Part shown: in pieces, positions 20,107 through 31,310 of the stretch
Layout of the letters: every line of letters starts with the position of its first letter
Numbering within the stretch: the stretch's first letter is position 1
NCBI GenBank assembly: GCA_033557465.1
Contig: CM066048.1
Span: 13,864,305-13,928,304 of the forward strand
Direction: 5' to 3'
Length of the DNA: 64,000 bases
Source of the DNA: Ichthyophis bannanicus
Lineage: Eukaryota > Chordata > Amphibia > Gymnophiona > Ichthyophiidae
Notes under the pieces: model-generated
Databases searched by the model: none
What the model was told of the DNA's origin: nothing
The model's input: only the letters and a program-made list of their open reading frames with translations
Made by a program: the position numbers and the translations under genes

Positions 20107-21891
20107 CCTCCACAGGGACTTTGACTCCTATCTAGAGAACTTTGCCTTCCTGGCCCTGAACGGCCCACAACCCTCCATCATCCCAGGAAGGTTATGTCAT
20201 TTTTCCCCCAGATGGGGTCAGATAACAGCAGAAAATTGGACTCTGTCTATTGTAAGAGAGGGGTACAAGCTTCATTTCCTCTGCATGCCCCCTCCTACAA
20301 TGGTAAGACAGTTCAATTCTCAGACCTCTCTCAACGACCGGTTAGGTCAAGAGGTCACTGTGCTCCTTGCTCAAGGGACAATAGAAGAGGTACCCATTCC
20401 CCAATGGGGTACAGGGTTTTACTCCCCCTATTGCCTTATTCCAAAGAAAACAGGAGGACATAGACCCATTTTAGACCTCAGAGAATTGAACAAATTCCTG
20501 TTCAAAGAGAAGTTCAAAATGATTTCTCTAGGAACTCTGCTGCCATACCTTCAGAGTCAGGATTGGCTTTGTTCTCTAGATCTCAAGGATGCGTACACTC
20601 ATGTTCTCATCCATCCAACTCACTGAAAGTTCCTTCGCTTTCTGTTTCAAGGGAAGCACTACCAATACAGGGTTCTTCCCTTTGGCCTGGCCTCTGCACC
20701 AAGGGTGTTCACAAAATGCATGGCTGTGGTGGCAGCATTTCTCCACACCCTGGGAATATTCGTCTTCCCTTACTTAGACGACTGGCTCATTCGAGCCCCT
20801 TCAGAGCCAGAGGCCAGGGTTGCTCTCTCTCGCACAATACGCATCCTTCAGTATTTGGGACTTGTCATAAACTTCCCAAAGTCCATCCTTGCTCCCACTC
20901 AATCCCTATTGTTTATAGGAGCTCTTCTGGATACCAGACAGACAAGGGCTTTCCTTCCACAGCCCCGCTACCTTCGCATTGTGCAGTTAGCTTCCCAAGC
21001 AGTGCTAAAACCTCACCTCACTGCTTGGGAAATGTTACAGTTGCTAGGCCACATGGCATCCACCGTGCATGTGGTTCCTTATGCTCGCCTCCATATGAGG
21101 GCAGCCCAGTGGACTTTATCCACTCAGTGGACTCAGGCATCAGGTTGCCTGTCAGACAAAATAGCAAACTCAGATCGCCTTATTTTGTCCCTCCAATGGT
21201 GGCAGTCACCCCAAAATCTTCTGGTAGGGTCTCCTTTTCAGCAACCCCCACCCCAAGCCACTCTAACAACAGATGCTTTCACAGGTGGGTTGGGGAGCCC
21301 ACCTGCAAGGCCTCTCTACCCAGGGTACCTGGACACCACAGGAGGCCTATCTCCATATCAATCTCCTGGAACTCAGAGCAATCTTCCTTGCTCTTCGAGT
21401 ATTCCACACCCATCTCAGCTACAAAGACAGTCCTAGTTCAAACGGACAATCAAGTAGCCATGTTCTATGTGAACAAGCAGGGTGGAACAGGCTCTCTGTC
21501 ACTCTGCAACGAAGCTTCGCGACTATGGGACCTCGCCAGAGAAGCATCAGATTCATCTCCTTGCGGTGTATCTTCCAGGCATTCAAAACTCTTGGGCAGA
21601 GTAAGTCGAGTTCTGCTTCCACACGAATGGTCTCTCCATGCAGCCCTGGTGGCCCAAATTTTCCAAATTTGGGGAACCACAGACATAGACCTCTTTGCAA
21701 ATCCACTGAATGCCAAACCTCCCCGGTTCTGTTCCAGAATTCCAGCTCGAGGTTGTCAGGCCAGGGATGCTTTCCTCCTTCATTGGGGTCAGCACTTCCT
21801 GTATGCCTTTCCACCCATTCCCCTAATTCCCAAAACCCTGTTCAAGCTTCAGAGAGACAGAGGTCATATGATTCTCATAGCTCCACGTTAG
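20107..21891 (+). pseudogene. DIRS reverse transcriptase-RNase H (family A), broken
   Basis: Homology to the intact copy at 38073-39995 is continuous. A TGA at 20624-20626 replaces an Arg codon ahead of the KFLRFLFQ block. The RT box YLDD lies in the 20705-21436 frame. RNase H is read in three frames: the TTDA part, then WGAHL through LLELRAI (21273 frame), then VQTDNQVAMFY and LFANPLNA (20563 frame, ending 21891). At least two frameshifts (about 21285 and 21430) and two stops disable it. The 5' end of the frame overlaps the end of gag. Confidence 0.82.
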
Positions 21892-22019
21892 CCAAGGCAA
21901 GTGTGGTACCCTCTGCTCCTACATCTCTCTCAAGCTCCGCCACTGGAGTTAGGATCTGCTCCAGATCTTCTATCTCAAGAGGACGGGATGCTATGGCATC
22001 CCAATCCCCAGTCTCTGCA

Positions 22020-22213
22020 TCTCAGAGACTGGTTGCTGAAATCCTAGAACTTCAGGGTCTTAACCTTTCCCAGCAGGTAAAGGATATCCTTCATGCTTCC
22101 AGGAAACCCTCCACAAGACGCTGTTATGCATTTAAGTGGAAGAGGTTTACCATATGGTGCTCGCAGAAGAGTCTTAACCCTCTTGTGATACCTCTGGAAT
22201 CATTATTGGAGTA
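22020..22213 (+). pseudogene. DIRS tyrosine recombinase, N-terminal fragment
   Basis: The stretch reads VKDILHASRKPSTRR and AFKWKRFTIWC, the SAM-like N-terminal DNA-binding part of the recombinase, as at 40020-40130. It stops at LLEY, where a CR1 tail begins. The catalytic domain is missing. Confidence 0.85.
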
Positions 22214-22443
22214 TAAGAACATAAGATATGCCATACTGGGTCAGACCAAGGTCCATCAAGCCCAGTATTCTGTTTCCAACAGTGGCCAATCTAGGTCATA
22301 TGTACCTAGCAGTTTCACCAAGGGACACAGGTTCCACAATGCTTGTATTGGTTCAAGCATTGATATCCTGGGTCCCTTCTTAATAATGATTTATGGACCT
22401 TTCCTCCAGGAACTTGTCCAAACCTTTTTTAAACCCAGCTACA

Positions 22444-23370
22444 CTAACAGCCTTTACTACATCCTCCGGTAACAAATTCCAGAAGTTTGATTACACGTTG
22501 AGTGGAAAAATATTTTCTTTTATTAGTCTTAAATAGTTTACCCTGTAGCTTCATTGCATGTCCCCTAGTCTTTCTATATTCTGATAAGGTAAACAATCGA
22601 TCTACGTTTACCCGTTCCACTCCGTTCATTAATTTATAGACTTCTATCATATCTCCCCTCAGCCGTCTCTTTTCCAGGTTAAAGAGCCCTAACATTTTTA
22701 GCCTTTCTTCATAGGAGTATCCTTCCATCCCCTTTACCATTTTGGTGGCTCTTCTCTGAACCTTTTCTAAAATCGCTATATCCTTTTTAAGATACGGCGA
22801 CCAGAATTGCACACAATATTCAAGGTGCGGTCTAACCATGGAACGATATAGAGGCATTATAATATCTTTTGTTTTATTTTCCATTCCTTTCCTTATCATA
22901 CCTAGCATTCTATTTGCTCTCTTGGCCGCTGCTGCACACTGGGCCGAGGGTTTTAGCATGGTATCCACAATGACGCCTAAATCTTTTTCCTTGGTGGTGG
23001 TTCCTAATGTGGAACCTTGCATCGTGTAACCATAGTTTGGGTTGTTCTTCCCTAGGTGCATAACCTTGCACTTGTCCACATTAAATTTCATCTGCCATTT
23101 TGATGCCCAGTCTTCCAATTTATCAAGATCCTCTTGCAATTTTTCACATTCCTCTTGGGTTTTAACAACTTTAAATAGTTTTGTGTCATCTGCAAATTTG
23201 ATACCCTCACTCGTTATTCCACTTTCCAGGTCATTTATGAATATGTCAAAAAGCAGCGGACTCAGCACAGATCCCTGGGGTACACCACTATTCACCTTTC
23301 TCCATTGGGAAAATTGGCCATTTAGCCCTACCCTCTGCTTTCTATCTTTTAACCAGTTCCTGATCCACAA
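22444..23370 (-). pseudogene. CR1 ORF2, reverse transcriptase palm to C-terminus
   Basis: The frame begins at the VNSGVPQGSVLSPLLF motif region, has FADDTKLF as the catalytic box (Tyr to Phe, common in CR1), then CKVMHLGKNNPNYGY, HLEYCVQFWSPYL and [14 protein letters not shown]. It lacks the endonuclease and RT fingers. A 1-bp shift near 22484 alters the final residues. Confidence 0.9.
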
Positions 23371-23417
23371 TAGTACACTGCCTCCTATCCCATGACTCTA
23401 GTTTTGCCAAACGTCTC

Positions 23418-24089
23418 TCATGAGTTTCTCTTCCAGAGTCTGGACGTCCCTTTGAACTGCAGGTGGATGACAACATCAATTTTGGAGTGCTCACTTTCTG
23501 TGCTAAGTACATCAACAATTTGGTTTGTATTCCTGCTGGCTGAAGAGCCTGGGAGGCATTTGACTATCTTCTCTCCTGTTCCCAAGTTGGTGCCTCTGAT
23601 GATGGAATCTCCAAGTAGTAGTAGTTTTCTGTTTGATGAGTTTTTCTTCATATTTGGTGCTTTAGCAAGAGATTGGACATTGACTGACTCATTTAAGGGC
23701 CCTTCAGTTTCCATGGATTGGTGATCCTCATTAACCAAAGCAGAGAAGGCATTATGCAGGGATATCACTTGATGTATAGGATGTCTCTGTGTTACAGGTC
23801 GCAATCTACCAGAGCCCACTGTGATCCATTTGTTCCTGGGATGTTTGATTCTTTGTGGGAGCGGTGGTGGACTTTGTTCTGTTTGTATCCTAGAAGAGGC
23901 GAGTTTCATTGCAGCTAGTTCTTCCCTTAGTAGAGTCAATTCTTTATGCATGGCAGCTAGTTCGTCCCTTAGTAGAGTCAATTCTTTATGCATGGCAGCT
24001 GACTTGAGGCACATAGGACAAGCTCTTAGGTTCCAAATGATTCGTCTCAGAATGAAAGCACCACAGTTATTGCACTGAATACATGACAT
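23418..24089 (-). pseudogene. CR1 ORF1: zinc-finger head, coiled coil, SGNH esterase-like domain
   Basis: The N-terminus has CIQCNNC and CPMC pairs, a possible zinc site. Two 14-residue copies of an AAMHKELTLLR unit follow as a coiled coil, from a 42-bp tandem duplication at 23911-23994. Then comes a Pro/Arg linker and KLLLLGDSIIRGT, the SGNH-hydrolase block I with its catalytic Ser. An esterase domain in ORF1 is known for CR1 elements. The domain is cut off by the internal deletion before its later catalytic blocks. Confidence 0.75.
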
Positions 24090-24139
24090 GCTGATTAAGC
24101 AGTCCTAGAAGGAGAAGAAGAAGATGCTACGCATGATTT

Positions 24140-25555
24140 GGTCCACTTTGTGATTAAAGATGTTGCCTTCTCGATGATGGTGCATTGCTAGCTGTGGCTT
24201 CACCACTGGGTGGCGTATTTGGCCTCCAAGTTTCACTTGTCCTGGCTTGCCTTTAAGGGATGTCTTTTGTGCGGGGAAGACTTGGAGAAGCTGGTTAAGA
24301 ATTTGGGTGAGACCAAACCTCATTGTCTCCTGGAGGATAGACTCAAGAGGTTGGGGAAGCGAGTCAGCATGTCCTCTTCCTTGATGTTTGCCTGTTATTC
24401 TTGATCTTATTACCTGGGTTCCCGGGATGCCAGGGAGTCCCAGTGGTATTGTTCCGGGAGGCCTCCCTTTTCTTCTTTCTCTGGTTTTTAGTCCCGGGCT
24501 CAGTCCTTTCATGGGACTAAAGGGCCCACTTGCACTTCCTCATAGACACTCTGCAATCAGTGCTCCAAGTGGTATGGCATGGGGAGTTTCTTACTTCCTT
24601 AGACCTGGCCAAGGACTATTTCCATATTCTGAGCATTTAAACAGCATCATATAAACAACATTTCCTCCATTTTGCCATTTTCTGCTCTCTTTTTTTCAGT
24701 TCATCTCTCTTTCATTCAGCCTTGCTACTGCTCCAAGGATATTCTCCAAGTTCATGGTGGTAGTGGCCACGATGCTGAGGTGCGAAGGAATCTGTGCTCA
24801 TCCTTATCTGGATGACTGGTTCATCTGGGCCAAGTTTCAGTTGGAAGCATCTGAAGCATCAGCCCGAGTTCTTGGAGAGTCTTAGCTGGGTGATAAACAC
24901 CCAGAAGTTTCACTTGCAGCCTTTCAAGTCAGTAGAATACCTATGAACTCAGTTTGACACTTGTGGAAGCAGGGTCTCCCTACCCGAGGTGAGAGTGAAG
25001 AGGTTCCTGTCTCTGCTGGCAGTTTCTGGGTTCAGCAAACTCCCAGGGTTTGGGATTACCTACAGGCACTCAGCTTGATGGCAGCATCCATCAAATGGTC
25101 CCTTGGGCATGACCTCACATGGGACCACTATAGAGGTCTTTGGTGTCTCGCTGGTCACCCAGTTCTCAAAACATGAAGGTCAAGCTTCTCCTTTCTTCTC
25201 TTAGTGGTGTCCAGTCTGCATTAGTGGGCACAGTTCCAGCATCAGAGGAAGGGCATACCACTGTATGACACCTCGTGGCTCCCTCTGTTGACAGATGCCA
25301 GCTTGTTCAGTTGGGGAGCTCATTATGAAGGCTGGATAACAAAAGGCCATTGGAACAGCTGGGAGGCAGCTTGGCCCATCAACCAACTCGAGGCATGAGC
25401 CATTTGCTAGATGCTGTTATGTCTCCAGACCCTGGCCTGGGGCAGAACAGTGTGAGTGGTGGCATTTGTCATCCGACATGGGGGTACGAGAAGTGCCAAA
25501 GTGGCCCTAGAGATAACCTTCTTGTTCATCTGGGCAGAAAGGAATCTCCCAGCTC
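24140..25555 (+). pseudogene. DIRS gag C-terminus, RT and RNase H relics
   Basis: The gag part reads CGEDLEKLVKNLGE, matching FGEDLDKLVKDLGE at 45010-45060. The RT part reads APRIFSKFMVVVA and HPYLDDWFIW, with the catalytic YLDD. The RNase H part reads LTDASLFSWGAHYEG and later VAFVIRHGGTRSAKVALE, aligning with VAYINHQGGTTSVALE at 46570. Frames change several times and stops are present. It cannot make protein. Confidence 0.72.
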
Positions 25556-25559
25556 TTTT

Positions 25560-26515
25560 GGCACAACATGGCTTTAGCCAAGGAAGGTCTTGTCTTACTA
25601 ATCTGTGTTATTTTTTTGAAGGTGTGAATAAACAAGTAGACAAAGATGAACCGGTCAATATAGTGTATCTGGATTTTCAGAAAGCCTTTGACAAGGTCCC
25701 TAATGAGAGATTCTTGGCAAAATTAATTAAAAGGTTATAGGATAGGAAGCAGTTTATTATTGTGGATCTGGAACTGGTTAAAAGATAGAAAGTAGAGGGT
25801 AGGGCTAAATGACCAATTTTCCCAGTGGAGAAAGGTGAATAGTGAAGTACCCCAGGGATCTGTGCTGGGTCTGCTGCTTTTTAATATATTAAAAAATGAC
25901 CTGGAAATGGGAATAACGAGTGAGGTGATTAAATTTGCAGATGACACAAAATTATTCAAAGTTGTTAAAACACAAGAGGATTGTGGAAAAATTGCAAGAT
26001 GACATTGATAAATTGGAAGACTGGACATTCAAATGGCAATGACATTTAATATGGACAAGTGCAAAGTTATGCACCTAGGAAAGAACAACCCAAACTATGG
26101 TTACATGATGCAAGGTTCCACATTAGGAACCACCTCCCAGGAAAAAGATTTAGATGTCATTGTGGATAACACGTTGAAACCCTCTGCCCAGCCAAGAAGG
26201 CAAATAGAATGCTAGGAATCGTAAGGAAAGGAATGGAGAATAAAACTAAAGAAATTATAATGCCTCTGTACCGTTCCATGGTGCAACCGCACCTTGAATA
26301 TTGTGTGCAATTCTGGTTGCCATATCTTAAAAAGGATATAGTGGAATTAGAAAAGATACACAGAAGAGCCACCAAAATGGTAAAGGGGATGGAAGGATCC
26401 CCTAGGAGGAAAGGCTTAAAAGGTTAGGGCTCTTCATCCTGGAAAAGAGACTGCTGAGGGGAGATATGATAGAGGTCTATAAACTAATGAATGGAATAAA
26501 ATGGATAATGTAGAT
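25560..26515 (+). pseudogene. CR1 ORF2 reverse transcriptase relic
   Basis: Readable blocks are QHGFSQGRSC, VYLDFQKAFDKVP, VPQGSVLGLLLF (from the nucleotides), ADDTKLFKV, CKVMHLGKNNPNYGY and HLEYCVQFWLPYL. Frames shift near 25740, 25980 and 26390. The remainder lies past the L2 at 28690-28830. Confidence 0.82.
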
Positions 26516-26518
26516 TTA

Positions 26519-28632
26519 TTTATTTATTTATTTATTTACTGCACATTTATATACCGCTACTTCCAGCGATCAGCAGCGGTTTGATTCATGTTCTGGGATT
26601 GTCAATCAAGACTGGGGGGGGTGGTATGTACAAATAACTGGGGTCACAGCACACATGGTTAGCGTCTTAGGGGGTGACTTATACATTCTTACATCTATAT
26701 ATACATATTTACATAATTATACATATAGCAGTTTTGAATACTCTCTCAGTTGATGGTCATAGCTGATTGTAATGACATCGAAATAGGTGAGTTTTTAGCT
26801 CCTTCCTGAATTTGGTGATGTCCTTGATTAAACGCAGCTCACACGGGAGGTGATTCCAGAGAGTTGGTGCAGAGAATGAGAACGCTCTACGACTCGTACT
26901 TGTTTTCACTGTTCTGAAGTTGGTGGGGACTTGTAGGTTGCCTGAGTTGATAGTTCTTCTGTCCCTATTTGTAGGTTGCGTGCTGATTAGTGATGATAGG
27001 AATGATGGGGATATGTTGTTTATTAGTTTGAAGGTGGTCACCAACATCTTGTATTGTATCCTAGCTGCAATTGGGAGCCAATGTAGCTCTATCAGGATGG
27101 GGGTAATGTGTTCAGTAATGCCTGTTCCCATTATGATCCTGGCCGTCACGTTTTGGGCCATCTGAAGTATATTTAGTGATTTTTTAGGCAGACCTTGAAG
27201 GATGGCATTACAGTAGTCTAGGTGTGGCATTATGAGGGCTTGTGCTACTGACCGAAAATCACTGGGCTCAAGTATTTTCCGTAGTGGTTGTATCACTCTA
27301 AGTTTATGGAAGATGGCTTTATTTGTTTTGCGTAGGTGTGTCTCCATTTTCAGGTTGCAGTCGAGTGTTACTCCGAGATATTTGATTTCCTTCTTCGTGC
27401 TATACGTGTTGTTGCAGAGGGTGATTGTGGGAGGGGGGTTGAAGTTTGGTTTGCTGGATATATACATGACTTCTGTTTTCTTATGGTTAATTGCCATGTT
27501 GTTGTTTTGTAGCCATCTTAACATCTCCTCCAGACAATTTTCGAGCGGAGTATAATGAGGGTCCTCGGTATCTAGTTGCGTGTACAGCATAATATCATCT
27601 GCATAGATGTGGTATTTAATATTATGCTTTTTGAAGATGTCACAGAGGGGTTGCATGTAAACGTTGAACAGTAATGCCGATAGGGCTGAACCCTGGGGTA
27701 TGCCCTGCGTTTGAGAGAACGGTTCAGCTTTCTCCCCGTTGAATTGTACCTGCGGCGTTCTGTTCGTTATGTAAGAGGAGAACCATTTGAGGGGGGTTCC
27801 CATTACTCCTATAGATTCCAATTTATTGAGGAGGATCTCATGGTGTACAGTGTCAAAGGCGGCAGAGATGTCAATGAAAATATAAACATTTTCTTTTTGT
27901 CTTCTAGGCCTTTGAGGAGATTGTTCATTAGCGCTATCAAAAGAGTCTCAACTCCATGATTTCTTCTGAACCCGTATTGCTGCGCATCTAGGGTATCACA
28001 GTCGACAAGATGTTCTTGAAGTTGTATGAGTACTGCTTTTTCAATGATCTTTGCGAGGAATGAAATGCTGGAGATGGGGCGGTATGATGTCGGATCTTCC
28101 TTATTGAGCGAGTTGTTCTTTAGTATTGGTCTTATTATCGATTGCTTCAGTTGGGCAGGCATTATTCCTTGACTTAGTGACTGGTTTATGATGTGGGATA
28201 TTTGCTGGTTTATTTCTTTTTTTGCTGCTTTTATCCATGCCGTTGGACAGGGGTCGAGTGGGGAGGTGGTGGTATTTATTGAGGTTAGTATGTTTATGGA
28301 TTGTTGCATATCGATGGTGTGGAATGTACTCCATGCCTGTTTGGGCGCATCTTCTGTTCGTTGGCATGGTGTGTGTAGATAGAGGGTGGAGCTTTTGGTG
28401 GTGAGCTTGCTTTCGTAGTGGTTTGCAAGCGTTTGTGGATGTATGGGGCTACCTTGATGTTCGGGTTGGGCTGTTTTCGTTAATGATTTAACTAGTTCAA
28501 AGAGTTCACGTGGTTTGTTGATGGCTTTGCTTAGGATGTTGGTATGGTGCATCCTCTTGGCTTTGTTTACCTCTTCCTTGTATTTTGCGAGGAGGTTGAG
28601 GTACACAGATTTGAGGTCGTTGGTTTTGGTAA
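26519..28632 (-). mobile_element. L2-clade LINE, 5'-truncated, inside CR1
   Basis: The 3' end is a (TTTA)n tail at 26517-26540 followed by a phrase resembling other L2 ends (ataccgcta). Two overlapping frames read RT. The 5' edge is placed where CR1 homology resumes (ttgtttac at about 28635). This makes it the innermost layer of a DIRS-CR1-L2 nest. Confidence 0.85.
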
Positions 28633-28699
28633 GTCTCAATTTGTTTACACCATCAAAAAGTAGACTGGGGACATGCAACGAAGCTACAGTATAACCCAT
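26757..28699 (-). pseudogene. L2 reverse transcriptase, one frameshift
   Basis: Frames 28699-27809 and 27821-26757 overlap, so one frameshift near 27815 separates them. Motifs include SYRPISSISFLAKIIEKAV, GFRRNHGVETL, IPQGSALSALLF, the YADDIMLY catalytic box and HITPILIELHWLPI. The endonuclease is absent. The first residues (28699-28633) belong to flanking CR1 sequence. Confidence 0.87.
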
Positions 28700-29210
28700 T
28701 TAAGACTAATAAGAGAGAATATTTTTTCACTCAACGCATAATCAAACTTGGAATTTGTTACCTGAGGATGTAGTAAAAGCTGTTAATGTAGCTGGGTTTA
28801 AAAAAAGGTTTGGACAAGTTCCTGGAGGAAAGGTCCTTAAACCATTATTAAAGAGGACCCGGGAAATCCACTACTTGCCCCAATACAAGCATTGTGAACC
28901 TGTATGTCTTTTGGGAAATTGCTAGGTACTTGTAACCTGGATTGGCCACTGTTTGAAACGGGATACTGGGCTTGATGGATCATGGTGTGACCCAGTATGG
29001 CATTGCTATTGTTCTTATGCTCTTACCATTGTGGGTATCGACATTGTGAATGCGGACTTTCTCAGCTGTCACTCCCTTGATCCCGGGGAGTGAGAGTTCA
29101 GCTAGTCAGTGTTTCGGAAGATTGTAGATCTCTGGAGTTGCACCATGATGGACGTGATGGCGACTCACTCTATTGCCAAAGTGCGTTTTGGGGGGTAGCA
29201 TTGGGGCTCA

Positions 29211-29741
29211 TGGGCCACCAATGATTTTTCTAGGAAGGGAGGGGAGGAGAGTGGATCGGTACCTACAGGCCACCATTGGTTTTGCTTTTGTTGGAGGGAT
29301 GAGTGTCTGGATGGAGTGGGGAGGGGGGCGCTGACCTCCCAATAATGTGCTGATGGCATCAGAGGCCTTCTCAGATGCCTGGATCATCTGAAGTGAGGTG
29401 TCGGACTTCACCTCAGATAACCCTTTCTTGGGACAGCATACTAAACTTGCACATCATACAGGGGCTGCTAATACAGACTCCTGTGCACATGTTTGGCTTG
29501 CTCTCCCAGTTTAATGCTGACATTTTGTGCATTGCTAATTTGCATGCATTAAACTTGCATTATGAAACACTGCTCTATAGCTTTAAGCAGTGGGCTTTAG
29601 TGAGGATTTTTACATCGGCCCTGTTGGGCTGTGATAGCTGTTGGATAGTGTCTTTTGATCCACTAGGTCAGGCTTCTCTGAAATTGCTGTTTTGGAAAAT
29701 TCATTTCTTGATCGTCATTACTTCATTCCATCAGTAAGTGA
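29211..29741. other. No gene or repeat recognised
   Basis: Past the DIRS relic the sequence shows no motif I can assign. Short frames here are not supported. Confidence 0.4.
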
Positions 29742-29749
29742 GCTTCAAG

Positions 29750-30097
29750 CAGGACCGTACCTAGCCCTGTGTGAGCGGTGTGGTCGCACAGGGCGCAGTG
29801 GCTTAAGGGGCGCATTTCAGCTGTCTGCCATTGCCTGCCACCGCCACTTTTTCTTCTATCAGTGGCGACAGGCAACGGCAGACATCTGAAATGCGCCCCT
29901 TTAAGCCCTCTCGTGGCATGCTAAGCACATCTGTCCCTCCCTGCTCTGACGCGACGTCAGAGAAGGGAGGGACAGATCTGCTTTGTGCACCGGCAACTTA
30001 TACAGCGGGCGCGCCTCTTCTCTCCCACCGCGGGTAAGGGGGGGCGCGCCAATTGTGCAAGTTGCACAGGGCATGATTCAACCTCGGTACGGCCCTG
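29750..30097. mobile_element. hAT-type MITE, complete
   Basis: The 348-bp element has terminal inverted repeats (caggaccgtacc at 29750, and the complement of cagggccgtacc ending 30097). The flanking 8 bp agree at 7 of 8 positions (gcttcaag 29742-29749, tcttcaag 30098-30105), as expected for hAT. Inside, a segment around gcgcatttcagctgtctgcc recurs inverted, giving a hairpin-prone core. No transposase is encoded, so it moves only with an autonomous relative. Confidence 0.8.
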
Positions 30098-30302
30098 TCT
30101 TCAAGTCCTATTTATCTCTATGAGGATCATTTTAGAAAGGATGTTCAAGTGCAATCTGAGACTTCTAAATCAGAACATTTGAAGAAAAAGCAGGCATGTC
30201 CAGGTACAGACACGATTTCATAACATGGACATGCCGAATATGGATGTCTGCAGAGGAACCTACATAGACATTCCCAAAATAATATTTCAGAACCTGGACA
30301 TC

Positions 30303-30375
30303 TAGGAGTAGCATAATGGTTATGTAGTGGGCTAGGACTAGGGAATCCAGGTTCAAATCCCCCTGCTGCTATCAT
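30303..30375 (+). mobile_element. tRNA-derived SINE head fragment
   Basis: An A box (tagcataatgg) and a B box (ggttcaaatcc) lie about 35 bp apart, in the order of a pol III promoter. The sequence does not fold as a complete tRNA and has no tail, so it is a SINE relic rather than a tRNA gene. Confidence 0.6.
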
Positions 30376-30499
30376 TGTGGTTAGGGATGGCTCAAGGCAA
30401 TCTGCTGCCTGAGGCAAGAGATGAGGGGAGGGGGGTGTCTTTTTCAAAACTCCAGTCAGGGACTGAACCAAATGAAAAAGTAGATTAGATAATGTGGAG

Positions 30500-31310
30500 G
30501 AAATGCTAGATGTTTGCACACCAAGGAACTAAAAGAAAGAGCGAGAACCGCGGCACTGTTTATAACACCAAATTATAACTCATTTTTATTTTGTTGTTAT
30601 AAACTGCATTATGGTTCTTGCTTTTTTTTATTTTTGAACATATATTTTTCATCCACAGAACCCCCTCCCTCAACATGTGTGCAGAGCAGAAGTAGGATAT
30701 TCACCCACAGAACTCAGTTTCTTAAAAAAAAATCTGATCCAATTATCTCACTAACAACAAACATTCTCCAGTACCAGGCATATTGTGAACTAATACAAAA
30801 CCCTACAACAAAGTCACTGAGGATCTGTGGCGCAAACCTACTCATACCAGCTCAACTTCCAAAACTCACATAAGAAGCCTACCCTAAAAAAGCATAACTG
30901 TAAATACTGCAGTGGATCCTGGAACATCCAAACACGTATTTGAAAAGCTGAACAATTCAGATTACTACAGAATAGATCCCTACAGACAAACTCCATGTTA
31001 ACAGAAGACCTGGCCTTGGCCACAAACTCAGAACACAGACCCTCATCAGAGTTCAGAATTAGTGTCCATAACCTAATAATAAACATATATAGATACAAAT
31101 TAAACTGAAACCGCAAAAAGTCAGATTCTGCATACAATGCAAGGCCAGAGAAATAGAAAGAGATGCATTTCCCTGTACTTTATAAAATATGAAGATAGCA
31201 CCAAGACTGTTCATTAAATTGAAAATAAAATTTCTCTTCTACCTTTATTGTCTGACCATTTTATTCTTGATCATGCTTGCCCCAATCTGAGGTTTCTGCT
31301 TTCATCCACC
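30500..31310 (+). repeat. Unclassified interspersed repeat, copy 2
   Basis: This copy is colinear with 32087-33010, with shared phrases such as attctccagtaccaggcatatt and ccaaaactcacataag. It ends with ttctaccttt and a short C-rich patch (31307-31320). It lacks the SINE that copy 3 carries, so it preserves the empty site near 30545-30575. Confidence 0.72.

Larger units (their letters stand above)
17937..22213 (+). mobile_element. DIRS-like element, family A, left two-thirds
   Basis: The left inverted terminal repeat (about 17937-18115) closely resembles that of the element at 35876, sharing aacaagcagga and cacatatgggta. Gag, RT-RNase H and the first residues of the recombinase follow in order. 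At 22213 the recombinase frame runs straight into the 3' tail of a CR1. The recombinase remainder, internal complementary region and right repeat are absent from the window. Confidence 0.88.
22214..24110 (-). mobile_element. CR1 LINE with internal deletion, ORF1 joined to 3' half of ORF2
   Basis: The 3' tail is at 22214, the RT and C-terminal region at 22444-23395 and an ORF1 piece at 23418-24089. The ORF1 C-terminus, the endonuclease and the RT fingers are missing at about 23398. Its 3' end lies in the family A DIRS recombinase and its 5' end meets a family B DIRS gag relic, so the two flanks do not belong to one target. Confidence 0.82.
25556..29025 (+). mobile_element. CR1 LINE, 5'-truncated, split by an L2
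   Basis: The RT part begins at GSCLTNLCYFF-like sequence (25560) and runs to 26518. It resumes at about 28633 and ends at the CR1 3' tail at 29025. A possible 6-bp target duplication, gctctt, flanks it (about 25555 and 29020). It sits between the two halves of the RNase H relic, whose sequence continues across it. Confidence 0.82.
24125..29210 (+). mobile_element. DIRS relic, family B, split by CR1 and L2
   Basis: Translated pieces align in order with the element at 42847-48780: gag C-terminus (24140-24370), RT (about 24690-24960), RNase H start (25200-25555), then after a CR1 insertion RNase H end and following domain (29026-29205). Stops and indels are frequent, so it is old. The recombinase is not adjacent; a family B recombinase relic lies at 34615. 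Confidence 0.75.

Noticed and set aside
30303..30375. Possible tRNA gene
   Set aside because: A and B boxes are present but no complete cloverleaf or acceptor stem; it fits a SINE head.
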